A DNA stretch of 64,000 bases, from NCBI RefSeq assembly GCF_022288725.1, contig NZ_JAKNTA010000004.1, forward strand, positions 145,687 to 209,686, written 5' to 3'. Below the pieces are notes generated by a model. That model made no database searches. It saw only the letters and a list, made by a program, of their open reading frames with translations, and was not told the origin of the DNA. This DNA comes from Kitasatospora sp. A2-31. Lineage in GTDB: Bacteria; Actinomycetota; Actinomycetes; Streptomycetales; Streptomycetaceae. Made by a program: the position numbers and the translations under genes. The stretch's first letter is position 1, and the number at the start of each line of letters is the position of its first letter. This document shows, in pieces, positions 34,501 through 44,900 of this stretch.

Positions 34501-37271
34501 TCGGCCGGGACGGGCTGCCGGCCGGACTCGGCGGAGAGATCGGGTTCGCCAAGGACCTGTTCGACCGCGGCTCGGTCGAGGAGATGGCGGCGCGGCTGGT
34601 GCGGTTGTTGGAGGCGGTGACGGCGGATCCGGACGGGCCGCTCGGTCTGGTGGACGTGCTGTCGGCCGGTGAGCGCGGGCGGATCCTGGGTGAGTGGAAC
34701 GCCACGGAGAAGCCGGTCGCGCCCACGACCCTGGCCGGGATGTTCGAGGCCCAGGCGTCGCGGGCGCCGCGGGCGACGGCGGTGGTCTCGGCCGATCTGT
34801 CGCTGTCGTACGAGGAGTTGAACATCCGGGCGAACCGGTTGGCGGATGTGCTGACCAGGCGGGGTGTCGGTCCGGAGCACGTGGTGGCGCTGCTGCTGCC
34901 GCGGTCTGTGGACATCGCGGTGGCGCAGCTGGCGGTGGCCAAGGCGGGTGCGGCGTTCCTGCCGGTCGACCCGGAGTACCCGCAGGACCGGATCAGCTAC
35001 ATCCTGGCGGACGCGGCACCGGCGTTGGTGGTGACGGACGGCGAGCGGGCCGATCGGGTCCCGGCGGACGTCGCGGTACCGCGACTGCTGCTCGACGGCG
35101 TGGACCTGACGTCGCCGGGCGGGCTGTCACAGGCGGACCCGAAGGTCGCTGTGACGCCGGCCCACGCGGCCTACGTCATCTACACCTCCGGGTCGACCGG
35201 GCGCCCGAAGGGCGTCGTCGTCACCAACCGCGGTCTGGCGTCGTTGGCAGCCACCGCGGTGGAGCGCTACGACGTGGCGGCCGACAGCCGGGTGCTGCAG
35301 TACGCCTCGCCCAGCTTCGACGCCTCGGTGCTGGAGCTGTGCATGAGCTATGGGGCTGGTGCCACGCTGGTGGTCGCCCCGCAGGGGACCCTGGCCGGGG
35401 AGGTGCTCGCAGAGGTGCTGCTGACCCACCACGTCACGCACGCGGTGATCCCGCCGGCCGCGCTGGCGACAGTGGACGCCGGTGACTTCCCCGCCTTCCG
35501 CTCGCTCGTGGTGGGTGGCGAGGCCACGAGTGCCGAACTGGCCGAGCGCTGGGCCGACGGCCGGCGGATGGTGAACGCCTACGGCCCGACGGAATCCACC
35601 GTCGCGGCCACGACGAGCCTGCCGCTCACGACCGGGTCGGGCACGCCGCCGATCGGCACACCTGTGCACAACACCCGCGTGTACGTGCTGGACTCGGCGC
35701 TGCGCCCGGTCCCTGCAGGCGTCGCGGGCGAGCTGTACGTGGCCGGCGCGGGGCTGGCCCGGGGCTACCTGGGCCGGCCGGGCCTGACCGCCGAGCGGTT
35801 CGTGGCATCGCCCTTCGACGGGGCGGGCGAGCGGATGTACCGCACCGGTGACCTGGTGCGCTGGCGAGCGGACGGGCAACTGGAGTTCGTGGGCCGGGTC
35901 GACGACCAGGTGAAGATCCGGGGCTTCCGGATCGAGCTGGGCGAGATCGAGGCCACCCTCGGGGCTCACCCGCAGGTCGACCGGGCGGCGGTGGTGGTCC
36001 GCGAGGACCAGCCCGGCGACAAGCGCCTGGTCGCCTACGTCGTCACGGCCGGCGGGGCCGCGCCCGGCATGGCCGAACTGCGCGCACACGTCGGCGCCGC
36101 ACTGCCTGCCTACATGGTCCCGGCGGCGTTCGTCCCCATGGACGCCCTCCCGCTGACCGCCAACGGCAAGCTCGACCGCAAGGCCCTGCCCGCACCCGAT
36201 TACGGCACGGCCCCCGAAGGGCGCGGCCCGCGCACTCTGCAGGAGGAACTGCTCTGCGGTCTGTTCGCCGAGGTCCTGGGCGTCGACCGGGTCGGGATCG
36301 ACGGCAACTTCTTCGAGCTGGGTGGTGACAGCATCATCTCCATCCAGTTGGTCAGTCGCATCCAGTCGGTCCTGGGAGTCAAGGTCAGCAGCCGGGCGGT
36401 CTTCGAGGCGCCCACGGTGGCCGAGCTCGTCGAACGCCTCGGCAGTGACGCGGACCAGGACAGCTTCGCCGTCCTGCAGCCCATGCGGACCAGCGGAGAC
36501 AAGCCGCCGATCTTCTTCGTGCACGCCGCCGGCGGGCTGAGTTGGGGCTACGGGGTGTTCCTGAAGCTGATCCGCTCGGAATACCCGGTCTACGGGCTCC
36601 AGTCCCGCGGGTTCCAGCCCGGCGAGAAGCTCGCGGAGAGCATGACCGAACTGGCCGCCGACTACGTCGAGCAGATCCGTTCGGTCCAGCCGCACGGTCC
36701 GTACCACCTGTTCGGCTGGTCGTTCGGCGGCCTCGCGATCCACGCCATCGCCACCCGGCTGGAGGCGGAGGGCGAGGAGGTCGCCCTGATGGTCAACCTC
36801 GACCAGGGGCCCTTCGAGGAGGCCTGGATCGCCGGCGACCAGAAGCTTCCGGACGAGCAGGACATGTACCGGACCCTGCTGAGCTTCGCCGGACACGACG
36901 TCGCCGGGATTCCCGCCGACCGGGTCCTGGAACACGAGGAGGTCATGGCGCTCATCCGCAGCAAGGACAGTGCCTTGGCGACCGTGGAGCCGCACCACGT
37001 GTCCGCGTTCGCGAAGGTCACCGAGAACAATTTCCGGATCTCCAGGGAATTCAAGCCGGAGGTCGTCAAGGCGGATCTGATGGTGTTCGTCTCGACGGCC
37101 ACGAGCCCGGAGGAGGAGGCGCTCGCCCACATGCGCGAGGTCTGGCAACCGCTGGTGAAGGGACGGATGGAGTTCCACCCGGTGAACGCTCTGCACGGCG
37201 ACATGGTGAAGCCGGAACACGCCCGGGAGATTGGCCGGCTGGTGTACGAGAAGCTGAAGACCCTCGGCTGA
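25512..37271 (+). CDS. NRPS, three modules with thioesterase (modules 8-10): C-A-T-E, C-A-T, C-A-T-TE
   Basis: A terminal NRPS of about 3919 residues. Rough residues: C 12-450, A 460-975, T 985-1050, E 1070-1550; C 1560-1995, A 2015-2510, T 2520-2590; C 2610-3055, A 3070-3565, T 3575-3640, TE 3655-3919. The first two C domains are D-donor type and each follows an E domain (the first on the preceding protein); the third is L-donor type. Specificity codes read DADNLGLVDK (module 8), DPAMVGAVAK (module 9) and DALVVGAVAK (module 10). None is assigned with confidence: module 8 looks polar, module 10 aromatic or large hydrophobic. The TE has GWSFGG and should release the decapeptide, probably by attack of a hydroxyl such as that of Thr1. 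GTG 25500, ATG 25509 and ATG 25512 are possible starts; GGAG spacing favours 25512. It follows the previous NRPS stop almost directly, so the two are co-transcribed. Confidence 0.94.
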   Translation: MTNGKEMNKKPGLEDVLGLSPMQKGLLFHALYDQQGTDVYTIQLAFDIEGALDIEALSGAAAAVLRRHANLRAGFLYRKTGEPVQAIPREVTLPWHEVDLGGLPESDRDRELARLVEEDRTRRFDLGAPPLMRFTLITTGADRYRFLITNHHILLDGWSMARVVGELFELYGSKGDVSELPRVTPYRDYLAWLERQDRSAAEAAWQQALKGLDEPTLLAGPDLPELTASSEHHSVRLSREETAELAQWARKAGVTVNTVVQAAWALLLGHLTGRNDVVFGATVSGRPAEIPGIESMVGLFINTLPVRVQLDPAETLGSLLARLQDQQAELMPHQHLGLSDIQRLTGHSELFDTLVVFENYPVDSQRLQKSAGNLGIVGSQSRDDTHYPLGLAVILSDSMELALSYRPEAVAPGLVEFVAEGLLRVLGDVRTNSELPVGQLRLLTPQREQRMLTLGTGAEVRPVPAHSVVEVLERQAERTPDEVAVVCDGEALTFAEFNSRVNRLARVLAHGGNGPEGIVALALPRSLEMVVAMFAVLKSGAAYLPVDPEYPADRIAFLVEDARPAALITLAGTAAELPDVWAGMTEVVLDDPETVQRLSATSDANLTDADRTAPLTPEGIAYLIHTSGSTGTPKGVAVTHGSLVGLFHSQRAGVIEPEVRAAGGRRFRFALTAAFTFDASLDGLLWLLAGHELHVVREEVRRDPEALLRYSAREGIDVLNFTPTYAQQVLAGGALQGDGPRPRVLLLGGEAIGDALWQELQLLAEVNTYNLYGPTECTVDTLYCRIADSPRPVVGGPLRNTRVRVLDGALRPVPEGVAGELYVSGASLARGYLRRAGLTAERFVADPYGAPGERMYRTGDLVRWRADGQLEFVGRIDDQVKIRGFRIELGEIESVIAARAPLDQVAVVVREDQPGVKRLVAYVVPAADGVDTDALRATVAEVLPEYMVPAAFVQLKALPLTPSGKLDRKALPAPDFATLVGGAGPRNAREELLCRLYAEVLGLEKVGIDDSFFALGGDSIISIQLVSRARRAGLVLTPRDVFRHRTVEALAAVVQDVDPTGPADGSDSGIGRVPLTPIIRRLRDGGGPIDGFNQAMVMPTAGECGVADLTAAVQAVVDHHDALRMRLSRSGGTWELAVMPRGAVPADGILHRVDVTGLAGGELRTVTSEAWRAAQSRLDPEAGVMLQAVWFDAGSGAPGQLLLMAHHLVVDGVSWRIIMPDLAAAHEAVRAGRKPDLEPVGTSFRAWAEGLVKEASSPSRVAEMEIWTGMLQGRDAPLCARPLDPRRDVVANAGGLVLSLPARVTGPLLTRVPAAFHAGVNDVLLTAFALALVDWRRRRGEDTASALIDLEGHGREELVPGADVSRTVGWFTSLFPVRLDPGVSADEWDQVWSGGPMVGRAVKAVKEQLRALPDNGAGYGLLRHLNPETAEVLAGLPTPQVGFNYLGRLGSAAASEEDADGDTTPLGGGADGDMPLPHALEMNAVAQESPEGVRLAANWTWPKELFAEDEVRDLAETWFRALEAIVTHTEQQGTGGYTPSDLSLVSLAQNEIDELEAQQPQLMDVLPLAPLQKGFLFHALYDQQASDVYTVQLALDIEGELDREALRLAVATLFRRHTNLRASFRTQGNGDAVQVIPHTVELPWSDVDLRGLSAEHRRAELERRTTEDRQRRFDLAAGPLMRFTLIALGSNRYRFLITNHHILLDGWSTPILLGELFQLYQQGGDDSGLPRVTPYRDYLVWLAGQDQTAARSAWAQALEGLEESTLLAPAVPGRAAAAPARIAVELSQELVAALRDRARGHGVTLNTVLEAAWAITLGQLTGRDDVVFGATVSGRPAEIPGIETMVGLFINTVPVRVRLDPAETLGSLLTRLQDQKAELVSHQHVGLTDLQEITGLSELFDTIVVFENFPIDSEALEHSIGDLAVSPVEGGDAIHYPLGMSMVPADGRLLVRADYRTDVFDRAAAERIIHNLIRALEQFAHRPDASLAQVTVLPEAERERLLLGGGDTVEEQSADTVVDLFEAQVVRTPQAPAVVSSELSVSYAELDARANRLARLLIDRGVGPEQVVALALARSLDLVVAQLATLKAGAAFIPIGPDYPAERLAYVLADARPSVIVTTSAGSTGLPPGTSPLVLLDTDDVRAELARQSAGSPRDDERTARLLPTGAAYVIYTSGSTGQPKGVVVSHRSIANSAAAHIENLAIEAGSRILQVASTTFDPSIADHTMTLLSGATLVLPDAVQLVGEELTALIAERDATHVMMAAPMVATMPEAELPTLRCLVTGGEAYAQEIVDRWAPGRRMINAYGPTEVTVAATMSAPLQPASGTPPIGRPLRNTRAYVLDGALRPVPVGVAGELYLAGTQLARGYLYRPGLTAERFVACPFGEPGERMYRSGDLVRWRADGQLDFVGRVDDQVKIRGYRVELGEIEAAVVAHPQVAQVAVVVREDQPGTKRLVAYVVAEANGVDVEDLRAGTAQVLPEYMVPTAFVAMDALPLTANGKLDRRALPAPESGGSAGGRGPRTTAEELLCGLFAEVLGLESVGIDDGFFALGGHSLLATRLVSRIRSVFGVELAVRSVFDTPTVAGLVGRIGSAGGSRRPLGVMERPEEVPLSPAQLRLWFLNRFEGPSATYNLPLPIRLLGDLDLDALQAALCDVVARHESLRTVFPDVEGRPRQHVLAPGEAEPRLLIEDVAPADLPARVSAAAELGFDLASEAPLRASVFRVAPGDQVLLLVVHHIAGDGWSMAPLSRDLSVAYRARRAGTAPDWEPLPVQYADYTLWQREVLGEVSEPGSVMAAQLDYWKRALAGAPEELALPADRPRPAVASSRGDAVSVEFSAEVHRRVVELAGSSGASVFMVMQAAVAALLGKLGAGEDIPIGSVIAGRTDEALDDLVGFFVNTLVLRTDLSGNPSFRQLVERVRETDLSAYAHQEVPFERLVEELNPVRSLARHPLFQVMLAFQNNTVEQADLDGVQLVPYPMGLDVAKFDLSFQLGEQFGRDGLPAGLGGEIGFAKDLFDRGSVEEMAARLVRLLEAVTADPDGPLGLVDVLSAGERGRILGEWNATEKPVAPTTLAGMFEAQASRAPRATAVVSADLSLSYEELNIRANRLADVLTRRGVGPEHVVALLLPRSVDIAVAQLAVAKAGAAFLPVDPEYPQDRISYILADAAPALVVTDGERADRVPADVAVPRLLLDGVDLTSPGGLSQADPKVAVTPAHAAYVIYTSGSTGRPKGVVVTNRGLASLAATAVERYDVAADSRVLQYASPSFDASVLELCMSYGAGATLVVAPQGTLAGEVLAEVLLTHHVTHAVIPPAALATVDAGDFPAFRSLVVGGEATSAELAERWADGRRMVNAYGPTESTVAATTSLPLTTGSGTPPIGTPVHNTRVYVLDSALRPVPAGVAGELYVAGAGLARGYLGRPGLTAERFVASPFDGAGERMYRTGDLVRWRADGQLEFVGRVDDQVKIRGFRIELGEIEATLGAHPQVDRAAVVVREDQPGDKRLVAYVVTAGGAAPGMAELRAHVGAALPAYMVPAAFVPMDALPLTANGKLDRKALPAPDYGTAPEGRGPRTLQEELLCGLFAEVLGVDRVGIDGNFFELGGDSIISIQLVSRIQSVLGVKVSSRAVFEAPTVAELVERLGSDADQDSFAVLQPMRTSGDKPPIFFVHAAGGLSWGYGVFLKLIRSEYPVYGLQSRGFQPGEKLAESMTELAADYVEQIRSVQPHGPYHLFGWSFGGLAIHAIATRLEAEGEEVALMVNLDQGPFEEAWIAGDQKLPDEQDMYRTLLSFAGHDVAGIPADRVLEHEEVMALIRSKDSALATVEPHHVSAFAKVTENNFRISREFKPEVVKADLMVFVSTATSPEEEALAHMREVWQPLVKGRMEFHPVNALHGDMVKPEHAREIGRLVYEKLKTLG

Positions 37272-37283
37272 TTCTCCCCGCGG

Positions 37284-37331
37284 GACCGGCCCACTCGGGA
37301 GGCAGGAAACGGCCGACCGGGTGGGCCGGTC
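37284..37331 (+). terminator. Terminator after the NRPS operon
   Basis: The 15-base arms 37284-37298 and 37317-37331 pair with one G-T wobble. The hairpin begins 12 bases after the NRPS stop and ends just before operator copy 3, separating the NRPS operon from the exporter operon. Confidence 0.7.
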
Positions 37332-37340
37332 ACCGCGCGC

Positions 37341-37355
37341 TGGCAACTTGCTGCA
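37341..37355 (+). promoter_or_regulatory. Cluster operator motif, copy 3 (ABC exporter)
   Basis: TGGCAACTTGCTGCA is identical over 15 bases to copy 2 and lies 103 bases upstream of the exporter ATPase start. The distance from motif to start is nearly the same as at copies 1 and 2. Confidence 0.65.
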
Positions 37356-37415
37356 CTTTCCTTGTGACCGGACCCGCGCGTTCGATTGGATGAGTTCGGT
37401 TCAACTCCGCTCGGA

Positions 37416-37429
37416 CCAACGGTCGTTGG
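37416..37429. promoter_or_regulatory. Second dyad in the exporter leader
   Basis: CCAACG-GT-CGTTGG is a perfect 6-base inverted repeat with a 2-base centre, 29 bases upstream of the ATPase start. It could be a repressor site, but only one copy is seen. Confidence 0.25.
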
Positions 37430-37458
37430 CCAGTCAGCAACCTACGGAGTGATGAGGC

Positions 37459-38472
37459 ATGGACATAGCGATCTCTGCGGAGGGACTCCGCAAAAAATAC
37501 GCCGAGCGCGAGGTGCTGAGTGGTGTCGACCTCTCCGTTCCGGCGGGAACGGTCCTCGGGCTCCTCGGCCCGAACGGCGCGGGAAAGACCACCACGGTGC
37601 GAATTCTCGCCACCCTGCTGACCCCGGACGCCGGGCGGGTCACCGTGGCCGGGTACGACCTGGCCCGGGAGCCGAGGGAGATCCGGCGCCGCATCGGACT
37701 GACCGGTCAGTACGCCGCGGTCGACGAGATGCTCACCGGACGGGAGAACCTCACGCTGATCGGCGTGCTGCTGCGCATGGGACGCCGCCGTGCTCGGGCC
37801 CGCGCGGACGAACTCCTGGAGCAGTTCGAGCTGACCGACGCGGCGAACCGTCAGTCCAAGACCTACTCGGGTGGCATGCGGCGCCGGCTCGACCTGGCGG
37901 CGAGCCTCGTCGCGGCCCCCGCGGTCCTCTTCCTCGACGAGCCGACCACCGGGCTCGACGTGACCAGCCGGATCGTGCTGTGGCGGATGGTCCGCGAACA
38001 GGTGGACAACGGGGTGACCGTCCTGCTCACCACGCAGTACCTGGAGGAAGCCGACCAACTGGCGGACCGGATCATGCTGATCGACAAGGGTCGCCCCGTC
38101 GCCGAGGGCACCCCGGACGAGCTGAAGCGCAAGGTCGGTGGTGAGCGGCTGGAGGTGTCCGTGGCCACCGACCTGGAACTGCCGGCGGTGGTCGGCGCGA
38201 TGGGCGCGGTGTCGTCCGAGGAGCCGACGGTCGAGGAGGAGAGCCGCAGGGTCTCGGTGCCGCTGATCGGCGGGATGGAGACCATCGCCGCGGTGGCCGC
38301 CAAGATGAGGGCGGCCGAGGTGGAGCCGGTGGACTTCGCGGTGCGCCGTTCGTCCATGGACGACGTCTTCCTCGCGCTCACCGGACAGCTCGCCGAGGTC
38401 GAGGAGGCAGGTCGGAAGGAACCGCAGGGCCGCAACGGCCGGCAGGAACCGCAGGGAAAGGCAGCAGCATGA
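37459..38472 (+). CDS. ABC transporter ATP-binding protein (DrrA-type drug exporter)
   Basis: A 337-residue ABC ATPase of the daunorubicin-resistance type. Walker A is GPNGAGKTTT, the signature motif YSGGMRRRLDLAASL, and Walker B VLFLDEPTTGLD. A C-terminal extension of about 100 residues after the nucleotide-binding domain is typical of DrrA-like proteins. Its start follows a GGAG ribosome site. The next gene, a permease, overlaps by ATGA, so the two are translationally coupled. Together they should export the finished lipopeptide and give self-resistance. Transcription probably starts under operator copy 3, since a terminator precedes it. Confidence 0.93.
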   Translation: MDIAISAEGLRKKYAEREVLSGVDLSVPAGTVLGLLGPNGAGKTTTVRILATLLTPDAGRVTVAGYDLAREPREIRRRIGLTGQYAAVDEMLTGRENLTLIGVLLRMGRRRARARADELLEQFELTDAANRQSKTYSGGMRRRLDLAASLVAAPAVLFLDEPTTGLDVTSRIVLWRMVREQVDNGVTVLLTTQYLEEADQLADRIMLIDKGRPVAEGTPDELKRKVGGERLEVSVATDLELPAVVGAMGAVSSEEPTVEEESRRVSVPLIGGMETIAAVAAKMRAAEVEPVDFAVRRSSMDDVFLALTGQLAEVEEAGRKEPQGRNGRQEPQGKAAA

Positions 38473-39314
38473 CCGACATCGCAAGCGGCCGGGCGGACGC
38501 TCCCGGCACCGGCCGACTCGCCGGGGCCATCAGCGACTCGGCGGCCCTGATCGGCCGTCACATGCGCCAGCTCAAGCGGACGCCCGAGCAGCTGATCACG
38601 CTCACCCTCATGCCCGCCGTGTTCGTCATCGTGTTCGGCTTCCTGTTCGGCAGTGCCATGCAGGTTCCGGGGGACATGAAGTACCAGGAGTACATCATGG
38701 CCGGAATCTTCGTCCAGGTGGTCCTGGGGAACGTGGGCCTCACGGCCATGGGCGTGGTGTCGGACCTCGACAACGGGCTGATGGACCGCTTCCGTTCACT
38801 GCCGATCTCGCGTACGGCCGTGCTGATCGGCCGGACGACCAGCGACGTGGCCGTGGTGGCGTGGAGCTTCCTGCTGATGTCGGTCATCGGCTTCGCCATC
38901 GGCTGGCGGACGCACGAAGGCTTCCTGTCGATGCTGGCCGGGTTCGGACTGCTGCTCCTGCTCGCGTTCGCGACCTCGTGGTTGGGGGCGCTGCTCGGCC
39001 TGGTGCTGCGCAACGCCTCGGCGGTGAACGGCGTGAGCGCCGTAGTCGTGATGCCCATGTCGTTCCTGTCGAACGCCTACATCCCGCTCGACGGGCTGCC
39101 CGGCTGGATGCAGGGGATCGCCGGCTGGAATCCGGTGAGCTCGGTCGTGCTGGCCAGCCGCAAGCTCTTCGGGAACGCCGCACCGACGTCGGCGCACCAG
39201 ACGTTCCCCTTGCAGCATCCGGTGCCGATGGCCCTGATCCTGACCGGGGCCCTGATCGCCATCGCCGTTCCGCTGGCGACCCGCGCCTTCGAGAAGTCGG
39301 CCACGAAGAAGTAG
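38469..39314 (+). CDS. ABC-2 type permease (DrrB-type)
   Basis: A 281-residue ABC-2 family membrane protein with about six hydrophobic segments. Examples are LITLTLMPAVFVIVFGFLFG near residue 40, the VAVVAWSFLLMSVIGFAIG stretch near 130, and LALILTG-like sequence near the C-terminus. The family motif region NPVSSVVLASRKLFGN is present before the last segment. Its ATG overlaps the stop of the ATPase gene. It forms the membrane channel of the exporter. A strong terminator follows 12 bases after the stop. Confidence 0.92.
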   Translation: MTDIASGRADAPGTGRLAGAISDSAALIGRHMRQLKRTPEQLITLTLMPAVFVIVFGFLFGSAMQVPGDMKYQEYIMAGIFVQVVLGNVGLTAMGVVSDLDNGLMDRFRSLPISRTAVLIGRTTSDVAVVAWSFLLMSVIGFAIGWRTHEGFLSMLAGFGLLLLLAFATSWLGALLGLVLRNASAVNGVSAVVVMPMSFLSNAYIPLDGLPGWMQGIAGWNPVSSVVLASRKLFGNAAPTSAHQTFPLQHPVPMALILTGALIAIAVPLATRAFEKSATKK

Positions 39315-39326
39315 AGACTGCCGGTG

Positions 39327-39377
39327 CACGGAGATCCGGGCCCCTTCCCCGTCCGCGGGGAGGCCCGGATCTCCGTG
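39327..39377 (+). terminator. Terminator after the exporter operon
   Basis: A perfect 16-base inverted repeat (39327-39342 with 39362-39377), with extra CCCC/GGGG pairing possible inside the loop. It isolates the exporter from the hydrolase gene at 39450. Confidence 0.75.
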
Positions 39378-39449
39378 TGTATCGGCCGGTAATTGAAGTC
39401 CTAGAGCATAAGTTGACAGTCAGTCGGGCGATGTGCAAAGGAGTGACAC

Positions 39450-40280
39450 ATGCAGGTCCCGGTCGGTGAGTTCCGCTTTGACGTCGAGGTGTCGGGCCCG
39501 GAAGACGGCGAGCCCGTTCTCCTGTTGCACGGATTCCCTCAGAACCGGCATTCCTGGGATGCCATCGTGCCCGAACTGAACAGGGCCGGCCTGCGTACCA
39601 TCGCCCCCGATCAGCGTGGCTATTCCCCCGGCGCCCGCCCGGCCGGCGCGGACTCCTACGCGCTGCCGTTGCTGGGGGCTGACGCGGTCGGCGTCCTCGA
39701 TGCCCTGGGGGTCGAGAGCGCCCACGTGGTCGGCCACGACTGGGGTGCGGTGGTCGCCTGGTACCTGGCCGCCGAGAACCCGAGCCGGGTGCGCACGCTG
39801 ACCGCCATGTCGATGCCGCACCTCGAAGCGTACTGGTGGGCCCTGCGAAACGACCCGGTGCAGCGTCAGCTGTCCCAGTACATCGCCTTCTTCACCGACG
39901 AGGCGAGTACGGCGGCGCTGCTCGCCGACGACGCGGCCATGCTGCGGTCACTGTTCGGCCCGTCCGTCGCCCAGGACCAGGTGGAGCGCTATCTGGCACT
40001 GCACACCCAGCCGGGCGTCCTGGACGCCACGCTGAACTGGTACCGGTCCGGCAGCCTCCTCGACTCGTCGGAGCGGCTCGGCATGGTGTCGGCGCCCACC
40101 ACGTTGATCTCCAGCGACTGGGATCGGGCGGCGAGCAGGAAGGCCGTGGAGAAGGCCGGCGACCACGTCAGCGGCCCGTACCGGCTGGTGACGCTGGAGG
40201 GCGTCTCGCACTGGCAGCCGGAGGAGGCACCGGAGCGGATCACCGCGGAGATCCTGGAGCGGGTGGGCGGCCGGGCCTGA
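39450..40280 (+). CDS. Epoxide hydrolase-like alpha/beta hydrolase
   Basis: A 276-residue alpha/beta hydrolase of the epoxide hydrolase / haloalkane dehalogenase group. The oxyanion motif is HGFP near residue 28. The nucleophile is Asp97 in VVGHDWGAV, where esterases have serine. The catalytic histidine is in [11 protein letters not shown] near the C-terminus. These residues fit attack on an epoxide or a carbon-halogen bond. Oxidised, including epoxidised, cinnamoyl chains are known in related peptides, so a P450 in this cluster could make an epoxide that this enzyme opens. That is inference. AAAGGAG lies upstream of the ATG. The gene is flanked by terminators on both sides and so forms its own transcription unit. 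Its 135-base upstream region holds the previous terminator and no copy of the cluster operator. Confidence 0.85.
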   Translation: MQVPVGEFRFDVEVSGPEDGEPVLLLHGFPQNRHSWDAIVPELNRAGLRTIAPDQRGYSPGARPAGADSYALPLLGADAVGVLDALGVESAHVVGHDWGAVVAWYLAAENPSRVRTLTAMSMPHLEAYWWALRNDPVQRQLSQYIAFFTDEASTAALLADDAAMLRSLFGPSVAQDQVERYLALHTQPGVLDATLNWYRSGSLLDSSERLGMVSAPTTLISSDWDRAASRKAVEKAGDHVSGPYRLVTLEGVSHWQPEEAPERITAEILERVGGRA

Positions 40281-40292
40281 GCCGGCAGTGGC

Positions 40293-40348
40293 CCCGAACG
40301 CACGTCAGGGGCGGTCCGAGGAAGGACCGCCCCTGACGTGCGTTCGGG
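40293..40348. terminator. Perfect 25-base-pair bidirectional terminator
   Basis: Arms 40293-40317 and 40324-40348 are fully complementary around a 6-base loop. It separates the plus-strand hydrolase from the end of the long minus-strand operon. Confidence 0.85.
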
Positions 40349-40360
40349 CCGCCGGCCGGC

Positions 40361-40918
40361 TCAGGCCCGCTCGGACGCTGCCGCGGGCCGGCAGCGTCGA
40401 ACGTAGTAGCCGTAGGTCACCACCAGCAGCAGGGGGCCCCAGAGGGCCAGGAGAGAGAAGCAGACCCCCGCCAGGGCTCCCCACCAGGCGTTCGAGTAGC
40501 TGACGGAGCTGCCGCTCAGGACGGACAGCGGCAGGACCATCAGCATCGCCACGCTCAGCGTCAGGCCGCCGAGTGCGGCCGGGACGATCGCGGCGAACGG
40601 CGGGACCCGCCTCCCCCCGATGACCGGCAGCCACGCCGGGAGGACCTCGCCCCACCACCGGACCAGGCCGAGGCTCAGCCACGCCAGCGCTTCGGACACG
40701 AGGGTGAGCCCGAAGGTGTAGGGCACAGCCCACCAGACCCACGCGGGCGCGTCCGGGTCCAGCTGACCCATCGTGAAGTTGAAGGCGAACGGCAACCGCC
40801 ACAGGCCCTGAGGCAGGATGACCCAGGGGATCGCGCGGGCGGCGAGATCGGCCCACCGCTGAACCGGCCGCTCGGTGCGGCGCGTGACCGTCGTGGGGTG
40901 ACCAATCTGGATTGCCAT
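40361..40918 (-). CDS. Four-helix membrane protein of unknown function
   Basis: A 185-residue integral membrane protein with about four hydrophobic segments: near residues 30-50 (WVILPQGLWRLPFAFNF), 62-90 (WVWWAVPYTFGLTLVSEA), 105-135 (AAIVPAALGGLTLSVAML) and 145-172 (ALWGPLLLVVTYGYYV). No catalytic motif or known family is recognised. It is the last gene of the minus-strand operon, 84 bases after the guanidine-modifying hydrolase, and ends at the 25-base-pair terminator. Its last segment is repeated in the 35-residue peptide at 8128-8235, which suggests that the two products belong to one family with a role in this pathway, perhaps in transport, immunity or membrane tethering. That role is inferred. 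The ribosome site is weak. Confidence 0.7.
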   Translation of the reverse strand: MAIQIGHPTTVTRRTERPVQRWADLAARAIPWVILPQGLWRLPFAFNFTMGQLDPDAPAWVWWAVPYTFGLTLVSEALAWLSLGLVRWWGEVLPAWLPVIGGRRVPPFAAIVPAALGGLTLSVAMLMVLPLSVLSGSSVSYSNAWWGALAGVCFSLLALWGPLLLVVTYGYYVRRCRPAAASERA

Positions 40919-41002
40919 GATTCCAATGTCTCGTGATCTCCGGGGTACTCGGATCGGACCAGGGGATGATCCGAGTCCCCCGCGGGGGGGAGGCCGTGGT
41001 GG

Positions 41003-41833
41003 TCAGTTCCGGCCGCGGAGTACGAGCGTGCAGCACTTCACACTGCCCCCGCCCTTGAGCAGCTCGGAGAGGTCCATCCCGATCGGTTGGAAGCCTCGCT
41101 CGCGCAGCTTCGCCGCCAGGCCGGCGGCCGCTTCGGGCAGCACGACGTTGAGGCCGTCGCTGACCGCATTGAGGCCGAACGCCTGGGCGTCGGCCTCGCT
41201 CGCCAGCAGGGCGTCCGGGAAGAGCTGCCGCAGCACCGCCTGACTGCCCGGCGAGAAGGCGTCCGGGTAGTACATGACCTCGTCCTCGTCCAGCACGCAG
41301 AGCGCGGTGTCGAGGTGGTAGAAGCGCGGGTCGACGAGGTCCAGGCCGACCACCGGACGGCCGAAGAACTCCTGGGCCTCGGCATGGGCGTCGGAGACGC
41401 TGCGGAAGCCCCGGCCCGCCAGCACGTACGTGCCGGCGAGGAGGAAGTCGCCCTCGCCCTCGTTCACATGGACCGGGTCGTGGGTCTCCCGATAGCCCCG
41501 GGCCCGGAACCAGTCCAGGTAGGCGGGGCCCTCGGCGTGCCGCTCGGGGTTGCGGAAGCGGGCTCCGAGGACCTTGCCGTCCACCACTGTCGCGCCGTTG
41601 GCGGCGTAGACCATGTCCGGCAGGCCCGGAACGGGCTCGATCTGCTCGACCCGGTGCCCCAACTCCGTGTAGAGGGCGCGCAGTCGTTCCCACTGGAGGA
41701 CGGCGAGGTCCACATCCACCGGCTTGTCGGGGTCCATCCACGGGTTGATCGAGTACGTCACCTCGAAGTAGCTCGGGCGGCACATCAGGTAGTGGTAGGG
41801 GTGGGCGCTGCGAACCCCTGACTGGTTGCTCAT
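41003..41833 (-). CDS. Guanidine-modifying hydrolase of the DDAH / arginine deiminase family
   Basis: A 276-residue protein of the pentein superfamily that includes dimethylarginine dimethylaminohydrolase and arginine deiminase. It shows an N-terminal RPSYFEV and NPWMD segment, MVYAANGATVVDG, the catalytic histidine region FYHLDTALCVLDED, and the nucleophilic cysteine near the end in GGGSVKCCTLVL (Cys267 or Cys268). The family turns the guanidine of arginine or methylated arginine into citrulline or transfers its amidino group. In actinobacteria such genes usually sit near ornithine metabolism. Here the gene ends an NRPS operon, suggesting that it supplies or alters a building block such as citrulline or an arginine-derived residue. 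A hairpin separates it from the NRPS gene, so its expression may be lower. Confidence 0.8.
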   Translation of the reverse strand: MSNQSGVRSAHPYHYLMCRPSYFEVTYSINPWMDPDKPVDVDLAVLQWERLRALYTELGHRVEQIEPVPGLPDMVYAANGATVVDGKVLGARFRNPERHAEGPAYLDWFRARGYRETHDPVHVNEGEGDFLLAGTYVLAGRGFRSVSDAHAEAQEFFGRPVVGLDLVDPRFYHLDTALCVLDEDEVMYYPDAFSPGSQAVLRQLFPDALLASEADAQAFGLNAVSDGLNVVLPEAAAGLAAKLRERGFQPIGMDLSELLKGGGSVKCCTLVLRGRN

Positions 41834-41854
41834 CGGAACTCCTCGGGGTTGGGG

Positions 41855-41889
41855 CGCCCCGGCACGGCTCGGTCGTACGTGCCGGGGCG
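41855..41889 (-). terminator. Intercistronic hairpin after the minus-strand NRPS
   Basis: A perfect 12-base stem, CGCCCCGGCACG with CGTGCCGGGGCG, and an 11-base loop in the 97-base gap between the NRPS and the DDAH-family gene. It is probably a partial terminator. Confidence 0.45.
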
Positions 41890-41930
41890 TCGACTGTCGG
41901 GAACGGAGCCGCCTGGCTCCCGGGGCCGTC

Positions 41931-44900
41931 TCAGAAGCCCCATTCCTCCTGCAGCAGGTCGAGATCCTGCTGGCTGAGGTTGACCAACGGGAGGTCGGAG
42001 GGCGTGAAGCCGCCGGCGGCCGGGCCGGCCCCGTGGTCGACGAGCGCGGTCAGGGCGCGGAACCAGGTCTCGGCCAGGGCACGCACCTCCTCCTCCCCGA
42101 ACAGCTCCCGCGGCCAGGACCACACGGCCACCAGCCGTGGGCCGTCGGCGTGGTCCTGGACCACCGCGTTGAGGTCCAGCGCGTGCCGGAAGGGCATCTC
42201 GGGGTCGAAACCGTTGCCCAGATCGGTGCCCGGCAGCGCGGTCCAGTCCGCGGTGCCCCGGGCGCCCTCGGCCGCGTCGATCCGGCCGAGGTAGTTGAAC
42301 CCGATCCGGGGCGACGGCAGGGCCGCCAGCGCGGGGCCGGTGTGTTCGTTGAGGTAGCGCAGCAGCCCGTAGCCCAGACCGTGGTCGGGAATGGCTCGCA
42401 GCTGCTCCTTGACCTCCTTGAGGGCGCGGCCGAGCGCGGGGCCGCCCGCCCAGACTTCCGGCCAGTCCGCCGCGTCGACCCGGGGATCGAGCCGCACCGG
42501 GTACAGGCTGGTGAACCAGCCGACCGTCCGCGAGACGTCGAGGTCCTCGGCGATCTCCTCCCGTCCGTGTCCTTCGAGGTCCAGCAGGACGCCCTGTCCG
42601 GACGCCTGTCGCCCCTGCCAGTCGAGGACGGCGAGGGAGAACGCGGTCAGCAGGACGTCGTTGACGCCCGCGTGGAAGGCGGCCGGCACCGCGGTCAGCA
42701 ACGGCTCGGTCCGCTCGGCCGGCAGGGTGAGCGTGAGCTGCCGCGAGGTCGCGAGGGTGTCACGCCGCGTGTCGAGCTCCCGTGAGCCCAGCGTGGGCCG
42801 CGGCGCGTCGAGGATGTCGGTCCACAGCGGGAGTTCCGCCAGCCGACGGGGCTCCCGGGCGGCCGTCACGAGGTGCTCGGCCCAGCGGCGGAAGGAGGTC
42901 CCCACCGGGCCGTGGTCCACCTCCCGGTCGTCGGCCGCGTACTGCCGGGCCAGTTCCTCCAGCAGGATCCGCCAGGAGACACCGTCGACCACCAGGTGGT
43001 GGAGCATGAGCAGCAGCCGCCCGGCGGTGCCGGGCCCGGCGTCGAACCAGACGGCCTGGAGCATCGTCCCGGCCTCCGGGGCCAGGCGTCGCTGGGCGGC
43101 CCGTGCCTCGGCGGGGATGTCGGCGCTGGCCAGGTCGACCCGGCGCAGGAGGTCCTCGGCCCGGACGCTGCCCCGTGGCAGCGTCTCCAGCGCCCAGGCG
43201 CCGTCGGCGAGCGGGGTGAGGTGCAGCCGCAGGGCGTCATGGCGCTCAAGCAGCGCTTGGAGCGTCCGCACCAGCCGCTCGGACGAGCAGTCGGCCGGGG
43301 CCTGCACCAGCAGGGCCTGGTTGAACCCGTCGACCGGCCCGTCGGCCTCCCGCAGCCAGTGCATGACCGGTGTCAGCGGCACCGGGCCGATACCCGCGTC
43401 CGGGTCCTCCTCGACCCGGCGGGTGACCGCTTCCGCGACCGGGGCCAGAGCCGCGACCGTCTGGTGCTGGAACACGTCGCCGGTCCGCAGCACCAGGCCG
43501 GCCTTGTGCGCCCGGCTGACCAACTGGATCGACATGATGCTGTCGCCGCCGAGGGCGAAGAAGTTGTCGTCGATGCCGATCCGGTCCAGCCCGAGGACTT
43601 CGGCGAACAGCGCGCAGAGCAACTCCTCCCGGTCGGTGCGGGGAGCGCGCCCGCCGGTCGTGCCGCTGAAGTCGGGCGCTGGCAGGGCTCGGCGGTCGAG
43701 CTTGCCGTTGGCTGTGAGCGGCAGCCGGTCCAGCGTCACGAACGCCGCCGGCACCATGTGGTCCGGCAGCGAACCCGAGACCAGCGCCCGGACGTCGTCG
43801 ACGTCGACGCCGCCCGTCGCGGCGACCAGGTAGGCCACCAGGCGCTTCACTCCCGGCTGGTCCTCCCGCACGACGACCGCGACCTGGGCGACCCCGGCGT
43901 GGCTTCCGACGGCGGCCTCGATCTCGCCGAGTTCGACCCGGAAGCCGCGGATCTTGACTTGTTCGTCCGCGCGTCCCATGAACTGGACCTGCCCGTCGGC
44001 GGTCCAGCGCACCAGGTCACCGGTGCGGTACATCCGCTCGCCCGGGTCGCCGAACGGGTCTGCGACGAACCGGTCGGCCGTCAGGTCCGGCCGGCGCAGG
44101 TACCCGCGGGCCAGACCCACGCCCGCGACATAGAGCTCGCCCGGGACACCCGCCGGGACGGGGCGCAGCGAGGCGTCGAGCACGCGCAGGCGCATGGAGT
44201 CCATCGGGCGGCCGATCGGCACCGACTGCGGGACGCGCTGCGCCGACTCCATCCGGAAGGAGGTGGCGAAGGTGGTGGTCTCGGTGGGGCCGTAACCGTC
44301 CACCACGACCAGGCCCGGGCAGGTGTCGAGCACCCTGCGCACGGCCTCGGCCGGGACGACGTCGCCGCCGGTCCACACCTCGCGCAGGCCGCTCAGGCAA
44401 CCGGGGTCTTCCTCGGCGAAGAGCCGGAACAGTGCGGCCGTCAACCACACCGCGCGGACCCCGTGCCGGCCGACGGTCTCCCGGAGCGTCACAGTGGTCA
44501 GGTCACCCGCCGGAGCGACCACGACCCGGCCGCCGGAGAGCAGCGGCACCCAAAGCTCGTAGGTCGAGGCGTCGAACGCCTGTGCGGAGTGCAGCAGCAC
44601 GGCCTCGTGGCCCTCGGCGTACCGGCTGTCCGTCGCCAGTGCCACGACGTCCGCGTGGGTGATGACCACGCCCTTCGGCATCCCGGTCGATCCCGAGGTG
44701 TACATCACGTACGCGAGGTTGCCCGGCGTCAGCCCGCCGCCGCGCTCGTCGTCCGTCAGATCACCGTCCGCGAGCCCCGACAGGTCCACATCGGGCGATC
44801 CCAGTACCAGCAGGGGCACGTCCGTCGTCAGTGCCGGGCCCAGGGAGGCGGCGGCCTCGGCGGTGGACAGCACGACCGCCGGCCGCGCTTCCCGGAACAT

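Noticed and set aside
37390..37452. A 20-codon frame in the exporter leader.
   Set aside because: No ribosome site precedes it, its composition is not distinctive, and it ends within the ribosome-binding region of the exporter gene.
39413..39418. TTGACA as a -35 box for the epoxide-hydrolase-like gene.
   Set aside because: No acceptable -10 hexamer lies at the right distance; the expected place coincides with the ribosome-binding site.
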